From positions 233,760 through 297,759 of the forward strand of contig NZ_VXKK01000026.1 of assembly GCF_008693105.1 (NCBI RefSeq): DNA of 64,000 nucleotides, written 5' to 3'. The notes under the pieces were generated by a model that saw nothing but the letters and a program-made list of their open reading frames with translations, made no database searches and had not been told where the DNA came from. Each line of letters opens with the position of its first letter. Position 1 is the stretch's first letter. The position numbers were made by a program, and so were the translations under genes. Positions 52,366 through 62,402 of the stretch are shown here, piece by piece. Source of the DNA: Corynebacterium flavescens (lineage in GTDB: Bacteria; Actinomycetota; Actinomycetes; Mycobacteriales; Mycobacteriaceae).

Positions 52366-53322
52366 GTGCACTTAACTCGAACTCTCGCGGAAGCGGGGGA
52401 ACACGAAGTCATCGGAGAGATCATCGCCGCCGCTCCCAGCGCCCTCAACGGCGACGATGCCGCGGTCATGTACCCGGCGCCACCCAATTCGCGCACCGTG
52501 GCGGCCACGGACATGATGATTGAGGGTCGGCACTTCCGGCGCGAATGGTCCACCGCCAACGAGGTAGGTCAAAAGGCCATCCTTCGTAATTTCGCTGATA
52601 TTGAGGCGATGGGAGCCCGTCCCACCGCGGCACTGCTAGCGATTGCCGCTCCGGATGACACCCTGGTGTCTTTCGTGCGCGGAATCGCCCAGGGCATCGC
52701 CGAGCGCTGCGCTAGCTACAACGCGGAGCTCGTGGGCGGGGACCTCACCCGCGCGGATGAGCTTATCGTCAACGTCATGGCCATTGGCTCTCTCGGAGGG
52801 AGCCGCCCGCCGCTCGTTCTCGACGGCGCCCGCGTGGGCCAGAAAGTCGTCGCACACGGCAAGATCGGCTACTCCGCCGCAGGCCTGGCCCTCCTTCAGC
52901 GCTTCGGTCGCGCCCTTCCGTCCGAACATGAGGACCTGTGGCCGCTTGTCGACGCCCACTGTGCACCCTGGCTCAAACCCGGCCGGGGCGTTATCGCCCG
53001 CGCGGCCGGCGCGACCGCCATGACCGATAACTCCGATGGGCTTGTTCCTGACGTGGGCACGATAGCGCGCCGTTCTGGGGTACACATCGACCTGGACTCT
53101 GCGGCAATAGCTCCAGACCCACTACTTAACGCCGCCGCGGCCCTGCTCGAGGTGGATCCCTGGGAATGGGTATTGAGCGGCGGCGAGGACCATACCCTGG
53201 TGGGCACCACCCACAAGGAGGCACCGGCGGGCTTTCGCGTCATCGGAAGTGTTCAACGCGGTGGGGGAATCACCGTCGACGAGCACCAACCCGCCTATTG
53301 GCACGGTTGGGTGGGCTTTTAA
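52366..53322 (+). CDS. thiL: Thiamine-monophosphate kinase
   Basis: Phosphorylates thiamine monophosphate to thiamine diphosphate. About 318 aa. GDDAAVM near the start, TDMMIEGRHFRREW, AELVGGDLTRAD and the C-terminal LSGGEDHTLVGT match the AIR-synthase-like family. GTG 52366 follows GAAAGG at seven bases; the open frame begins 17 codons earlier. The gene is divergent from DUF3515 and its stop directly abuts ung. Confidence 0.94.
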   Translation: MHLTRTLAEAGEHEVIGEIIAAAPSALNGDDAAVMYPAPPNSRTVAATDMMIEGRHFRREWSTANEVGQKAILRNFADIEAMGARPTAALLAIAAPDDTLVSFVRGIAQGIAERCASYNAELVGGDLTRADELIVNVMAIGSLGGSRPPLVLDGARVGQKVVAHGKIGYSAAGLALLQRFGRALPSEHEDLWPLVDAHCAPWLKPGRGVIARAAGATAMTDNSDGLVPDVGTIARRSGVHIDLDSAAIAPDPLLNAAAALLEVDPWEWVLSGGEDHTLVGTTHKEAPAGFRVIGSVQRGGGITVDEHQPAYWHGWVGF

Positions 53323-53961
53323 ATGAAACCGAGCTACCACCCCTCCTGGGAACCCATACTCGGACCGGTGCTAGAGCAGCACTGGCCGCATATTGAGAAA
53401 GAACTGGCTGCCGGCGACTTCCTTCCGGCACCGGCAGACGTCTTTCGGGCCTTCACCCTGCCCCGTGACGAGGTTCGGGTACTCATCGTTGGCCAAGATC
53501 CCTATCCCACCCCGGGACACCCCATGGGCATGGCCTTCTCCACCCAACCCGGCGTGCGCCCTCCGCGTTCCTTGGTTAACATCTACCGCGAGCTCTACGA
53601 AGACATCAAGGTTCCCAGCCGCGAGGACGGAGACCTCAGCGCTTGGCAAAAACAGGGAGTCATGTTGCTCAACAGGGTGCTCACCGTAGCCCCGGGTAAA
53701 CCCGGTTCCCACCGCGGACTGGGCTGGCAGCCTGTAACAGAGGCCGCCATTCGCTCCCTCAACCGCCGCCCGATGGTGGCAATCCTATGGGGAAGGGACG
53801 CCCAAGCCTGTGCAAAGTTCTTGCCAGATGTGCCCTGCATTGAGTCCCCGCATCCCTCGCCCCTGTCCGCCAGCCGTGGCTTCTTTGGCTCCCGACCTTT
53901 CTCCCGCGCCAATGCGCTCTTGGTTGACCAAGGTGCGCGCCCAGTGGACTGGCGCTTGTAA
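53323..53961 (+). CDS. ung: Uracil-DNA glycosylase
   Basis: Removes uracil from DNA at the first step of base-excision repair. The 212-aa protein has the water-activating motif [25 protein letters not shown] and the DNA-intercalation loop [17 protein letters not shown]. Its ATG follows the thiL TAA with no gap. Length and motifs are complete. Confidence 0.97.
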   Translation: MKPSYHPSWEPILGPVLEQHWPHIEKELAAGDFLPAPADVFRAFTLPRDEVRVLIVGQDPYPTPGHPMGMAFSTQPGVRPPRSLVNIYRELYEDIKVPSREDGDLSAWQKQGVMLLNRVLTVAPGKPGSHRGLGWQPVTEAAIRSLNRRPMVAILWGRDAQACAKFLPDVPCIESPHPSPLSASRGFFGSRPFSRANALLVDQGARPVDWRL

Positions 53962-53971
53962 GGTAGTTCTC

Positions 53972-55321
53972 ATGTCTTTTCCCCCAGCATTAGATGCTCG
54001 CGGCCTGCACAATTGGGCCAATCGCACGGTTGGAGAGCTCTCCCTGCGCCGCGCCGAGATCAATGCACTCAATGTATTCCCCGTCCCCGACGCCGATACC
54101 GGTTCGAATATGGCTCACACCATGGAGGCCGCGGTTGCAGAGGCAGACAAGGGCGGCGACGTAGCCGAGGCCTTGGCAGTAGGATCGGTACGCGGCGCCC
54201 GGGGTAACTCTGGCATGGTGCTCTCCCAGGTGTTGCGTGGGGTGGCGGATGCCACCGTGGACTCTGTTGTGGACGGTCCCGTCTTGGCGCAAGCACTAAC
54301 CCTGGCAGTATCGCTGGTTGATCGTGCCATCGCGCAACCGGTCGAGGGCACCGTCATCACCGTTCTGCGCGCTGCTGCCGACGCCGCCACACGGGCAACG
54401 GAGATTCCCGGAGCGCGCCTGTACGATATCGCCGCAGCGGCTCTCGAGGCCGCCCGTGACGCCCTCGAGAAAACGCCCTCTCAGCTGCCCGTCCTGCGCG
54501 AAGCCGGAGTGGTAGACGCCGGCGGAACGGGGCTTGTCATCTTCCTCGAGTGCCTCATTGCCGAGCTCGAAGGGGCACAGGTGCGCGAGGGAGAAACCGA
54601 GCTGGAGAAATCCCCGGAGCTTGAAGTGGTCTTCTTCTTCGAAGAAGGCGACCTCAAGGAACTCGAACGGCAGATTGCTTCGTTGGGAAATAGCTTGGTT
54701 ATAGCGCGTGCCACCGAGGATTCAGCCAGCGTACACATCCACACCCGGCGCGCCGGGTTCCTCATCGAGACGGCTTTTGGCTTGGGTAAGGTTTCCGGGC
54801 TACACCTTGAAGTATTGCCAGAGGTGCCCGAGGTCGCCGCCACGGTTGCGCCTCGTCGAAAGATCTTCGTCGCGGCGGCGCCGGGACCGATAGCGGAGCT
54901 TTTCAAGTCCATTGGTGCGATTCTTCTTGAGCCCGGGGAGACGCTCGAGGCCAGCGCAGTGCAAGACATCTTCTTGCCCAATGGCAGTGATGCGCGGTGC
55001 CCCGGCGCCACGGTAGTCCCCACCGATTCCCTCGTCGCAGGTTTGGCCGCCATCTCGGTCTATGAGCCGGATAACCCCGATACTGCTGCGGTGGTGGAAT
55101 CGATGACGGATGCTGCACACTCCATGCGCGTAGGCCATCCGGCTGAGGAGAACGAAGATGAGGTAATCTCTACCTGCCGGCGCCTGCTCGAGGGCGGCGG
55201 AGAACAGATAACCATCCTGACCTCCTTGCCCCTGGATTCCTCCTCTCTTACCCAGACTTTAGGGGTGCATGTCATGGTGGTGAGCGTGCCGGGGGCTGCC
55301 ACAGAGATCGGGGTGGAATAA
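53972..55321 (+). CDS. DAK2-domain (FakA/YloV-like) protein
   Basis: A 449-aa protein of the DhaL/FakA group. NVFPVPDADTGSNMAHTM is the nucleotide/metal-binding DAK2 signature (three Asp), with RGARGNSGMVLSQVLRG after it; the C-terminal half is a DegV-like FakA domain. In Firmicutes FakA phosphorylates fatty acids bound to FakB. ATG 53972 is used; the open frame starts inside ung. recG follows after three bases, a conserved pair. Confidence 0.88.
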   Translation: MSFPPALDARGLHNWANRTVGELSLRRAEINALNVFPVPDADTGSNMAHTMEAAVAEADKGGDVAEALAVGSVRGARGNSGMVLSQVLRGVADATVDSVVDGPVLAQALTLAVSLVDRAIAQPVEGTVITVLRAAADAATRATEIPGARLYDIAAAALEAARDALEKTPSQLPVLREAGVVDAGGTGLVIFLECLIAELEGAQVREGETELEKSPELEVVFFFEEGDLKELERQIASLGNSLVIARATEDSASVHIHTRRAGFLIETAFGLGKVSGLHLEVLPEVPEVAATVAPRRKIFVAAAPGPIAELFKSIGAILLEPGETLEASAVQDIFLPNGSDARCPGATVVPTDSLVAGLAAISVYEPDNPDTAAVVESMTDAAHSMRVGHPAEENEDEVISTCRRLLEGGGEQITILTSLPLDSSSLTQTLGVHVMVVSVPGAATEIGVE

Positions 55322-55324
55322 GTT

Positions 55325-57472
55325 ATGCTCGGGTGGCGAGACGAACGCCCCTTGGAAGATGTGCTGCCGGCCAAGGACGCCCACAACATCACCAAGGCGC
55401 TGGGCTATCGCACCTGCGGCGAATTGCTCGGGCACTACCCGCGTGACTACATCCGCCACAACAAGGACGTAGGCCTGGGGGATGCCGCCGAAGGCGATAT
55501 CGTCACGGTTACCGGCATAGTCAGCGCTATTTCCAAGCGTGATACCGGCCGGACCACCATCATCAACGTCCAATTGGATGGAAACATCTCGGCCACCTTC
55601 TTCAATGCGCTCTATGTGCTGGGCATGCTCAAGCGCGGGATGCGCGTCATGCTCAGCGGTAAGCTGAAGTTCTTTCGCGGCATAGCCCAGCTGCAGCAGC
55701 CGGACTTCGTCGTCATCGATGCCTTTGGCCGGCCCTCGGGTGAGCTGGAGCCCTATCTCGTACCGGAGCCGGATTCGCGCCAGCCCAGTGGAAAGCGCTC
55801 AAAGAAACAGCAGGCAACAGGCTCTTTGCGCAAGCTATCGCAGTTCGGAAGGCTCGATAAGCTTTTGCTCGAGCGCGAGTGGATTCCCATATACCCAGCA
55901 ACCTCTACCGTCAGCTCTTGGTATCTCATGGGGGCAATCCACCTCGTATTGTCCAAGACCCCGTCCATCGAGGAGCCGCTCGATATAGACATGATGGTCG
56001 GAATGGATCAGGCCTTGCGCGAGGTGCATGAGCCTCCAGCGGCTGGGCCGCAGCGCGCCATAGCGCGCCTGAAGTACAACGAGGCGCTTTCCATTGGGCT
56101 GGTCATGGCTCTGCGCCACCGCGATGCACAGTCGCGGCAGGCTGTCGCCCTGCCCGCCAGGGAAGAGGGAGCGCGTGCCGAGCTTGTGGCACACTTGCCC
56201 TTCGAACTTACTGCGGGGCAGCGGCGAGTCATCGAGGAAATAGACGCAGACCTGTCCCGCACGGTGCCGATGATGCGCCTTTTGCAAGGAGAAGTCGGTT
56301 CTGGAAAGACCATGGTTGCCGTCATCGCTATGCTCCAAGCCTGTGACGCCGGAAAGCAGTCAGCCCTGCTGGCCCCGACTGAGGTGTTGGCGGGGCAACA
56401 CGCGGCGTCGATGAGCGCTGCGGTACCAGCCGGAGTCAAGGTGGTATTGCTGACTGGGGCGATGCGCGTGGCGGAGAAGCGGCAGGCTTTGCTCGATATC
56501 GTCTCTGGTGAAGCCGATATTGTTGTTGGCACCCATGCGCTAATCCAGGACAGCGTGGAGTTCTTCGACCTGGGCCTGGTAGTCGTTGATGAACAGCACC
56601 GTTTCGGCGTGGAACAGCGCGACACCCTGCGCGCGAAGACACGTGAAGGCTTGAGCCCCCACGTGTTGGTCATGACGGCGACCCCGATCCCGCGCACCAT
56701 CGCCATGACGGTATTCGGTGACCTTGAGGTCTCCACCCTGCGCGAGCTGCCAGGGGGCAGGCACCCGATTCAATCCTCGGTGGTGCCAGAATGGCGGCCG
56801 GCCTGGGTTATCCGCGCGCTCACGAGGATCCGGGAGGAAGTCGAACACGGCCACCAGGCCTACATTGTCTGCCCTCGCATTGAAGGCGAGGGTGGGGTCC
56901 TTGAGGTAGCTGAAGCGCTCTCCCACGGCCCGTTGCGGGGCCTGGAAGTTGGCGTGCTGCACGGAAGAATGAAGGACAAGGATGCCGTGATGAACCGCTT
57001 CGCGCGCGGGGAGATCGATGTTTTGGTCTCGACCACCGTCATCGAGGTGGGCGTGGACGTTCCTAATGCCACAGTGATGTTGATTCGAGAGGCGGAGAGC
57101 TTCGGGGTCTCGCAGCTGCATCAGTTGCGTGGACGGGTCGGGCGTGGCGGAAACGCCTCAGTGTGCCTGTTTCATACAAATGCTTCCCAAGAGTCTGCCG
57201 CCTTTCGGCGCCTGTATGAGATTTCCCAGACCACTTCGGGTTTTGACCTGGCGGAATTGGATCTGCGTCAGCGTCATGAGGGCGATATCTTGGGCACGAT
57301 GCAATCCGGAACGCACCGCACCTTGCGCCTGCTCAACCTAGCGGAGGACAGAGACATCATTGAGCGCACCCACGAAGATGCCGCAGCCCTTGTCGCCCGC
57401 AATCCAGGCCTTGCACGGGAGCTGACGAAGAACCTCAGCGATAGCGAGCAGGAGTTCCTCGAGAAGAACTAA
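55325..57472 (+). CDS. recG: ATP-dependent DNA helicase RecG
   Basis: Branch-migrating helicase for stalled replication forks. The 715-aa protein begins with the wedge/OB domain (DIVTVTGIVSAISKR), then Walker A GEVGSGKTMVA, DEQH (VVDEQHRFGVEQR), TATPIPRT and the C-terminal LRGRVGRGGNAS. A Lys/Arg-rich insert after the OB domain (SGKRSKKQQ) is typical in corynebacteria. The start lies three bases after the DAK2 stop. Confidence 0.96.
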   Translation: MLGWRDERPLEDVLPAKDAHNITKALGYRTCGELLGHYPRDYIRHNKDVGLGDAAEGDIVTVTGIVSAISKRDTGRTTIINVQLDGNISATFFNALYVLGMLKRGMRVMLSGKLKFFRGIAQLQQPDFVVIDAFGRPSGELEPYLVPEPDSRQPSGKRSKKQQATGSLRKLSQFGRLDKLLLEREWIPIYPATSTVSSWYLMGAIHLVLSKTPSIEEPLDIDMMVGMDQALREVHEPPAAGPQRAIARLKYNEALSIGLVMALRHRDAQSRQAVALPAREEGARAELVAHLPFELTAGQRRVIEEIDADLSRTVPMMRLLQGEVGSGKTMVAVIAMLQACDAGKQSALLAPTEVLAGQHAASMSAAVPAGVKVVLLTGAMRVAEKRQALLDIVSGEADIVVGTHALIQDSVEFFDLGLVVVDEQHRFGVEQRDTLRAKTREGLSPHVLVMTATPIPRTIAMTVFGDLEVSTLRELPGGRHPIQSSVVPEWRPAWVIRALTRIREEVEHGHQAYIVCPRIEGEGGVLEVAEALSHGPLRGLEVGVLHGRMKDKDAVMNRFARGEIDVLVSTTVIEVGVDVPNATVMLIREAESFGVSQLHQLRGRVGRGGNASVCLFHTNASQESAAFRRLYEISQTTSGFDLAELDLRQRHEGDILGTMQSGTHRTLRLLNLAEDRDIIERTHEDAAALVARNPGLARELTKNLSDSEQEFLEKN

Positions 57473-57569
57473 CTGCCAGCTGCCAGCCGCGTGATACAGG
57501 GGCACCTGCGGGGGCAAGTCGGGGAACCGGTGCATAAGAGTCAGGGGAGTCGGCGATATTCTAGAGAGC

Positions 57570-57782
57570 ATGAAGATTTTCGCGCCTTTTGCGGGCATCG
57601 TTCGCTACCACGTCGAGGAGGGAGAAAAAGTCTCCGCCGGAGACATCATCGCGACTGTAGAGGCCACCAAGCTCGAGGCCCCAGTTCATACCCCCGGCCC
57701 CGGGGTGGTTACGCAGCTACGCATGGAGCCTTTCAGCGATGTCGTGGGTGGAGATGAACTCGCCACAATCGGGGAGGTCTAA
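57570..57782 (+). CDS. Biotin/lipoyl carrier protein
   Basis: A 70-aa biotinyl-lipoyl domain. GIVRYHVEEGEKVSAGDIIATVEATKLEAPVHTP carries the modified lysine in EATKLEAP, corresponding to EAMKME. It is short and without a catalytic part, so it serves as carrier for a carboxylase encoded elsewhere. AGAGAG about 6 bases upstream of the ATG. rsmD follows after two bases. Confidence 0.85.
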   Translation: MKIFAPFAGIVRYHVEEGEKVSAGDIIATVEATKLEAPVHTPGPGVVTQLRMEPFSDVVGGDELATIGEV

Positions 57783-57784
57783 AG

Positions 57785-58360
57785 ATGACGAGGATTATTT
57801 CCGGTGCAGCCCGCGGACGGCGCTTGCAGGTGCCGCAGAAAGGCACCCGCCCCACCTCTGATCGCGCGCGCGAAGGACTATTTTCCTCCCTCGAAGCGCG
57901 CTGGGGTTTTAATGATTCCCGCGTCCTTGATCTCTTTGCCGGCTCCGGCGCGCTGGGGCTCGAGGCAGCCAGCCGCGGTGCGATCGAGGTCGTTTTGGTC
58001 GATGACAATGCCGCAGCCGTCGACATCATCCTGGGCAATATGCGCGTGGTTGGCCACCCTGGCGTCTCGGTAGAGCGCCACAGCGTATTCGATTACTTGG
58101 CCCATGCCCCGCAGCGCCATTTTGACCTCGTCCTTGCTGATCCTCCCTATGCTTTTGCACAAGCAGCAGAGCTCATCGCGGCGCTCGAGCCGGTGCTGGC
58201 TGATAGCGCCATGGTGGTTATTGAGCGTCCCAGCGATTCCCCCGCGACGCAGTGGCCGGCGGGTTTTGAAGAAACCGGCCAGAAGCTCAAGAAACGCACC
58301 TTTGGCATAGCCCGCATGGATATGGCGATTTATCATCGCAGCATTGGCTCGCCGGAGTAG
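57785..58360 (+). CDS. rsmD: 16S rRNA (guanine966-N2)-methyltransferase RsmD
   Basis: Methylates G966 of 16S rRNA. The 191-aa protein has GAARGRRLQVP at the start, the SAM motif VLDLFAGSGALGLEAASRGA and the catalytic LVLADPPYAF. Length and order are those of RsmD. The neighbouring coaD is the usual partner. Confidence 0.95.
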   Translation: MTRIISGAARGRRLQVPQKGTRPTSDRAREGLFSSLEARWGFNDSRVLDLFAGSGALGLEAASRGAIEVVLVDDNAAAVDIILGNMRVVGHPGVSVERHSVFDYLAHAPQRHFDLVLADPPYAFAQAAELIAALEPVLADSAMVVIERPSDSPATQWPAGFEETGQKLKKRTFGIARMDMAIYHRSIGSPE

Positions 58361-58477
58361 GGGCAGCGTGCATTGAAAGCTGCATGTTTTGAATGCACAG
58401 TGATTTAGGAGCACAATGCACTAAAACTGTTATTCCCGCCACGTGTCAGCTCAAGCGGGGCTGAAGATAGGAAAGCA

Positions 58478-58966
58478 ATGACTAAAGCCGTGTGTCCTGG
58501 GTCCTTCGATCCGATAACGCTCGGGCACGTAGATATTTTTAATCGTGCCAACGCCATGTTTGATGAGGTAACCGTGGTGGTGACCGGAAACCCAGAGAAG
58601 CCTTCCGGGCTCTTTAGCGTCGAGGAGAGGGTCGAGCTCATCCGGCAGGTTGTTCCCGCCGACATTAAGGTTGATTGGTGGGCGGGGCTGCTGGTTGATT
58701 ACACCACCAAGCATGGCGTGGACACACTGGTCAAGGGCCTGCGCTCCTCCCTGGACTATGAGTACGAGCTGCCCATGGCACAGATGAATAGGCGCCTGTC
58801 TGGGGTCGATACGGCCTTCTTGCTCACTGATGAGAAGTATGGCTACATCAGCTCTTCCCTATGCAAGCAGGTGGCCCAATACGGTGGTGATGTCACCGGC
58901 ATGTTCCCAGATGTAGTCGCCGCGGCGGTCCAAGAAAAGTATCGCGCCAAAGGAACCTACGCATGA
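58478..58966 (+). CDS. coaD: Phosphopantetheine adenylyltransferase
   Basis: The penultimate step of coenzyme A synthesis. The 162-aa nucleotidyltransferase begins MTKAVCPGSFDPITLGHVDIF with the (H/T)xGH motif TLGH, and YEYELPMAQMNR and YISSSLCKQVAQYGGDV are typical. The stop overlaps the TauE-type gene (ATGA). Confidence 0.96.
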   Translation: MTKAVCPGSFDPITLGHVDIFNRANAMFDEVTVVVTGNPEKPSGLFSVEERVELIRQVVPADIKVDWWAGLLVDYTTKHGVDTLVKGLRSSLDYEYELPMAQMNRRLSGVDTAFLLTDEKYGYISSSLCKQVAQYGGDVTGMFPDVVAAAVQEKYRAKGTYA

Positions 58967-59703
58967 TGCTCGCCTTGGCCATCCTCGCCATCGTGGTGAT
59001 GGGTTCGTGCCTGCAGCGCGTCTCGGGGATGGGGCTGGGACTCGTCGGCGGGCCGCTGGCAACCTTGTTGCTCGGCCCAGTCGAGGGAATTATGGTCGTC
59101 AACGTCTTGGCGTTTATCAACGCGATTCTGACCACCTATACGGCGCGTCAAGACGTTGATTGGAAAAAGTTTTCCCTCATCGCTCCCGTCATGGTGCTGG
59201 GATCGGTTCCCGCGGCGTTGCTCATTACTAAAATCGATACGGCGACGCTGCTCATCATTGTGGGCGGCGCCCTGCTCATCGCCCTGGGGGTGGTCAGCTT
59301 CGGGAGAAAGTTCGTACCACCCCTCAACGGAAAAGGGCCGGCGATCTCGGCGGGCATCATTGGCGGATTCACCAATACTTTGGCCGGCGTAGCCGGTCCA
59401 GTGGTCACGGTCTACGCGCAAGCAGCGAAGTGGCCACAGCACGTCTATGTCGCGACTCTACAGCCCATCTTCCTGGTGGGCGGTTTGGTCTCCGTGGTGG
59501 CCAAACTCTCCGTCGGCGCCGGCGGCTTCGAACACGTCACCTGGCTCATCTGGCCGGCGGGCATCCTCGGCATGTTTATCGGTCTCTTCTTAGGATCTAA
59601 GATTGCGCACCGTGTCCCCCGAGAAAAGGCGCGCATTCTCTCATTGAGCGTCGCTGGCCTAGGCGCGCTGAGCGCCTTGATCCGCGGCATCATCACCCTC
59701 TAG
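58963..59703 (+). CDS. TauE/SafE-family membrane permease
   Basis: A 246-aa protein with about eight hydrophobic segments. GLVGGPLATLLLGPVEG and the repeated GGFTNTLAGVAGPVV are the TauE/SafE (sulfite/anion exporter) signatures, an inverted two-part repeat. Substrate unknown; sulfur-containing anions are usual. It overlaps coaD by four bases, so it is in the same transcript. Confidence 0.82.
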   Translation: MMLALAILAIVVMGSCLQRVSGMGLGLVGGPLATLLLGPVEGIMVVNVLAFINAILTTYTARQDVDWKKFSLIAPVMVLGSVPAALLITKIDTATLLIIVGGALLIALGVVSFGRKFVPPLNGKGPAISAGIIGGFTNTLAGVAGPVVTVYAQAAKWPQHVYVATLQPIFLVGGLVSVVAKLSVGAGGFEHVTWLIWPAGILGMFIGLFLGSKIAHRVPREKARILSLSVAGLGALSALIRGIITL

Positions 59704-59766
59704 CCCTCGGGGGCTGAGGCGGGGACTGGGTGGCACGGGGATGACGCCTTCAGCAGCGAGCCTAGC

Positions 59767-60531
59767 TTAGAGCAGCGAGGAGAGGAATGCCTTCGTGCGC
59801 TCATGGCGCGGGTTATCCAAGACCTGCTGGGGAGTGCCCTGCTCGACAACTACGCCGGAGTCCATGAAGAACACCTTGTCGGCGACTTCGCGGGCAAAGC
59901 CCATCTCGTGGGTGACCACGAGCATGGTCATGCCGTCTGCAGCAAGATCCCGCATCACGCGCAGAACTTCGCCCACGAGTTCGGGATCGAGGGCGGAGGT
60001 AGGCTCGTCGAAAAGCATGAGCTTGGGATCCATCGCGACGGCGCGGGCGATAGCCACGCGCTGTTGCTGCCCTCCCGAAAGTTGAATTGGGTACGCATCC
60101 TTCTTGTGGGCTAGACCCACGCGTTCCAGCAATTCCATGGCGTGAGCCTTAGCCTGGGCCACGGGAACCTTCTTGACGTGAACTGGGGCCTCGATGATGT
60201 TGTCGAGGACCGTGCGGTGGGGAAAGAGGTTAAAGCTCTGGAAAACCATGCCGATGTCGGCGCGCTGCGCTGCGGCTTCCTTTTCACTGACCTCGTAGAG
60301 AACGCCATCTTTCTCGCGGTAGCCGATGAGCTGCCCGTCGACGTAGAGGCGGCCACCCGTTACCTTGTCGAGGTGGTTGACGCAGCGCAGGAAGGTGGAT
60401 TTGCCGGAGCCGGAAGGCCCGAGCAAGCAGGCCACCTCGCCGCGTTCTACCTCGATGTTGATGCCCTTGAGCACCTCGAGGTCTCCAAAGGACTTGTGCA
60501 CGTTCTGTGCGGAAATCATGGGTGTGGACAT
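59767..60531 (-). CDS. Polar amino-acid ABC transporter ATPase
   Basis: A 254-aa ATPase of the GlnQ/HisP type. Walker [10 protein letters not shown], signature [14 protein letters not shown], Walker [13 protein letters not shown] and [11 protein letters not shown] all present. It follows the permease gene with no gap. GlnQ-like enzymes serve glutamine, glutamate, arginine or cystine import. Confidence 0.92.
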   Translation of the reverse strand: MSTPMISAQNVHKSFGDLEVLKGINIEVERGEVACLLGPSGSGKSTFLRCVNHLDKVTGGRLYVDGQLIGYREKDGVLYEVSEKEAAAQRADIGMVFQSFNLFPHRTVLDNIIEAPVHVKKVPVAQAKAHAMELLERVGLAHKKDAYPIQLSGGQQQRVAIARAVAMDPKLMLFDEPTSALDPELVGEVLRVMRDLAADGMTMLVVTHEMGFAREVADKVFFMDSGVVVEQGTPQQVLDNPRHERTKAFLSSLL

Positions 60532-61512
60532 CTACTTCTTAACCTCCGGGATGACGGAAACGTTGCCGGGGATGGACCCCTCGGCGTCGGCAAGCGCAGC
60601 GAGCTGGCGGCCCGTGAGCTCCCGTGAGGAGCCGCGCTCATAATAGCGCTCAAGGAAGTGCTGACCCACCATGAAGATCGACGTGATGACGAGGTACCAG
60701 GTGGCAGCGACCATGAGCAGCGGAATCGGCTGGAACAAGGCGGCGGCAATATCGGTCGCGCGCCCGAAGATTTCCATGGTGTAGGGGATAGCCACGACCA
60801 ATGAAGAGGTCTTGAGTAAGGAGATGAACTCGTTGCCTGTGGGAGGAATAATGATGCGCATGGCCTGGGGCAAAACGGTGCGCCGCATGGTCATCCACCA
60901 GCTCATTCCCAAAGCCTTGGAAGCTTCCTTCTGGCCTTCCGGAACCGAGGAGATGCCGGAACGCACAATTTCAGCCATGTATGCGGCCTCGTTGAGACCG
61001 AGACCGATTACGGCTAGGAAGAAGGCGTTGGTGAGGATTCCCTCGAGGGAGATCTCCGCGAATCCCAAGTTGATGGACTGGTAAAGAGCCGAAAGCAGGC
61101 CCCAGAACACAAGCTGGACGTACACCGGGGTACCGCGGAATACCCAGAGGAAGAGCCAAGCGACGCCGCCTAGGACGGGATTGGGGGACATACGCATCAC
61201 CGCAAGAGCGACGCCGCCGACGACGCCGATGATCATCGCGAGGAAAGTGATGGCGATGGTGTGTAGCGAGGCCATCGCGATACGGGTGTCGAAGAGGTAT
61301 TGGAAGTAGGTCTGCCAACCAAAGGCCTCATTGCGGGCTGCGCCGATGATAAACCACGCGCCGAGCAGGAGCAGTACTGCAGCAAAGACTAGGCGCCAGG
61401 GGTGGCGAAGTGGGCGTGCGTGAATGTCCGCGCCGCTCTCCGGAGAGACTGGCTGCTGTGCTTGCGCAGTGCTTTTAGCCGAAGCGCTATTAGACGGTGA
61501 GTTATGAGCCAT
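60532..61512 (-). CDS. Polar amino-acid ABC transporter permease
   Basis: A 326-aa HisM/GlnP permease with an N-terminal extension and five helices. The EAA loop is EGQKEASKALGMSWWMTMRRTVLPQAMRIIIPP, preceded by FRGTPVYVQL. Its start overlaps the end of the binding-protein gene by 11 bases. As a single permease it probably works as a homodimer. Confidence 0.91.
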   Translation of the reverse strand: MAHNSPSNSASAKSTAQAQQPVSPESGADIHARPLRHPWRLVFAAVLLLLGAWFIIGAARNEAFGWQTYFQYLFDTRIAMASLHTIAITFLAMIIGVVGGVALAVMRMSPNPVLGGVAWLFLWVFRGTPVYVQLVFWGLLSALYQSINLGFAEISLEGILTNAFFLAVIGLGLNEAAYMAEIVRSGISSVPEGQKEASKALGMSWWMTMRRTVLPQAMRIIIPPTGNEFISLLKTSSLVVAIPYTMEIFGRATDIAAALFQPIPLLMVAATWYLVITSIFMVGQHFLERYYERGSSRELTGRQLAALADAEGSIPGNVSVIPEVKK

Positions 61513-62398
61513 TGATGGGCCTTTCGTTGATCATTGCCTGCTCGACTAGTCCTTGGTCTATGCCCCACTGGGCGAGGATTTCTTGATATTGGCCGGTTTC
61601 GATGAGATGTTGGAGAGCCGCCGCAACAGCGGGCCCAAGCTCCGAGTTCTTTGGAACCGCGAAACCATAGGGCGCGGCATGGCTTATTTCCCCGACGGTC
61701 TCCAGTCTGTCCTCGGAGCGGTCGACTGCCCACGCAGTCACCGGGGAATCGGCGGAGAACGCATCTGCACGGCCCATCATCACGGCGAGGGCAGCGTTAT
61801 CCGAGGAGTCATAGGATAAGACAGTGAGATCCCCGCCGCAGGCTTCTCGCTTGGGGCGGACGTCATCGGTCTCGGAGACGGTACTGCGCTGCACCGCAAT
61901 GGTCAGACCGCAGGGATTGTCGGGGTCAATATCTTTGGTGCTCTTGGAGTATTTGGCCCACTGGATTCCCGCGTAGAGGTGATCGACAAAGTCGAAGCTT
62001 TCACGGCGTTCCGCATTGTCGGTAAAGCCCGAGCCGCCCATGTCGATCTGGCCCTGCTGCACGGCCGGCAGAATCATGGCGAAGTCCTGTTCTACAGGAC
62101 GGAAGTCCAAGCCAAGAACGTCTGCGACGGCGCGCGCCAAGTCCATCTCTACTCCCACGATATTGCCGGCGGAATCCTTGAACTCGAAAGGTGCAAAAGG
62201 CGGGTTCGTGCCCACGGTGAGCACCCCGTCGCCATCGTGATAGAGCGCTGCGATTCCTGGGACCATGTCGGTGTGGGGTTGCTTCCAGCCCTCAGGTAAC
62301 GCAGATTCCTCGTTGGTGACGCAGCCGGTGAGCGCCAAAGAAGGCACCAAGCACGCGGCTAACACGCCTAACCTCAAGGGCCGAGAACGAACATTCAT
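61502..62398 (-). CDS. Amino-acid ABC substrate-binding lipoprotein
   Basis: A 298-aa extracytoplasmic binding protein. Signal peptide LRLGVLAACLVPSLALTGC ends in the lipobox LTGC. The SBP family 3 fold follows: LTVGTNPPFAPFEFKDSAGNIVGVEMDL and PAVQQGQIDMGGSGFTDNAERRESFDFV. ATG 62398 (MNVRSRPLRL) is used, as the open frame begins 42 codons earlier within the DUF368 gene. It heads an operon with the permease and ATPase. Confidence 0.92.
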   Translation of the reverse strand: MNVRSRPLRLGVLAACLVPSLALTGCVTNEESALPEGWKQPHTDMVPGIAALYHDGDGVLTVGTNPPFAPFEFKDSAGNIVGVEMDLARAVADVLGLDFRPVEQDFAMILPAVQQGQIDMGGSGFTDNAERRESFDFVDHLYAGIQWAKYSKSTKDIDPDNPCGLTIAVQRSTVSETDDVRPKREACGGDLTVLSYDSSDNAALAVMMGRADAFSADSPVTAWAVDRSEDRLETVGEISHAAPYGFAVPKNSELGPAVAAALQHLIETGQYQEILAQWGIDQGLVEQAMINERPINGS

Positions 62399-62402
62399 AA
62401 GC

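Noticed and set aside
52315..52559. Long N-terminal extension of the DUF3515 protein across thiL
   Set aside because: The transmembrane start at 52337 is a natural N-terminus; the extension is antisense to conserved thiL sequence.
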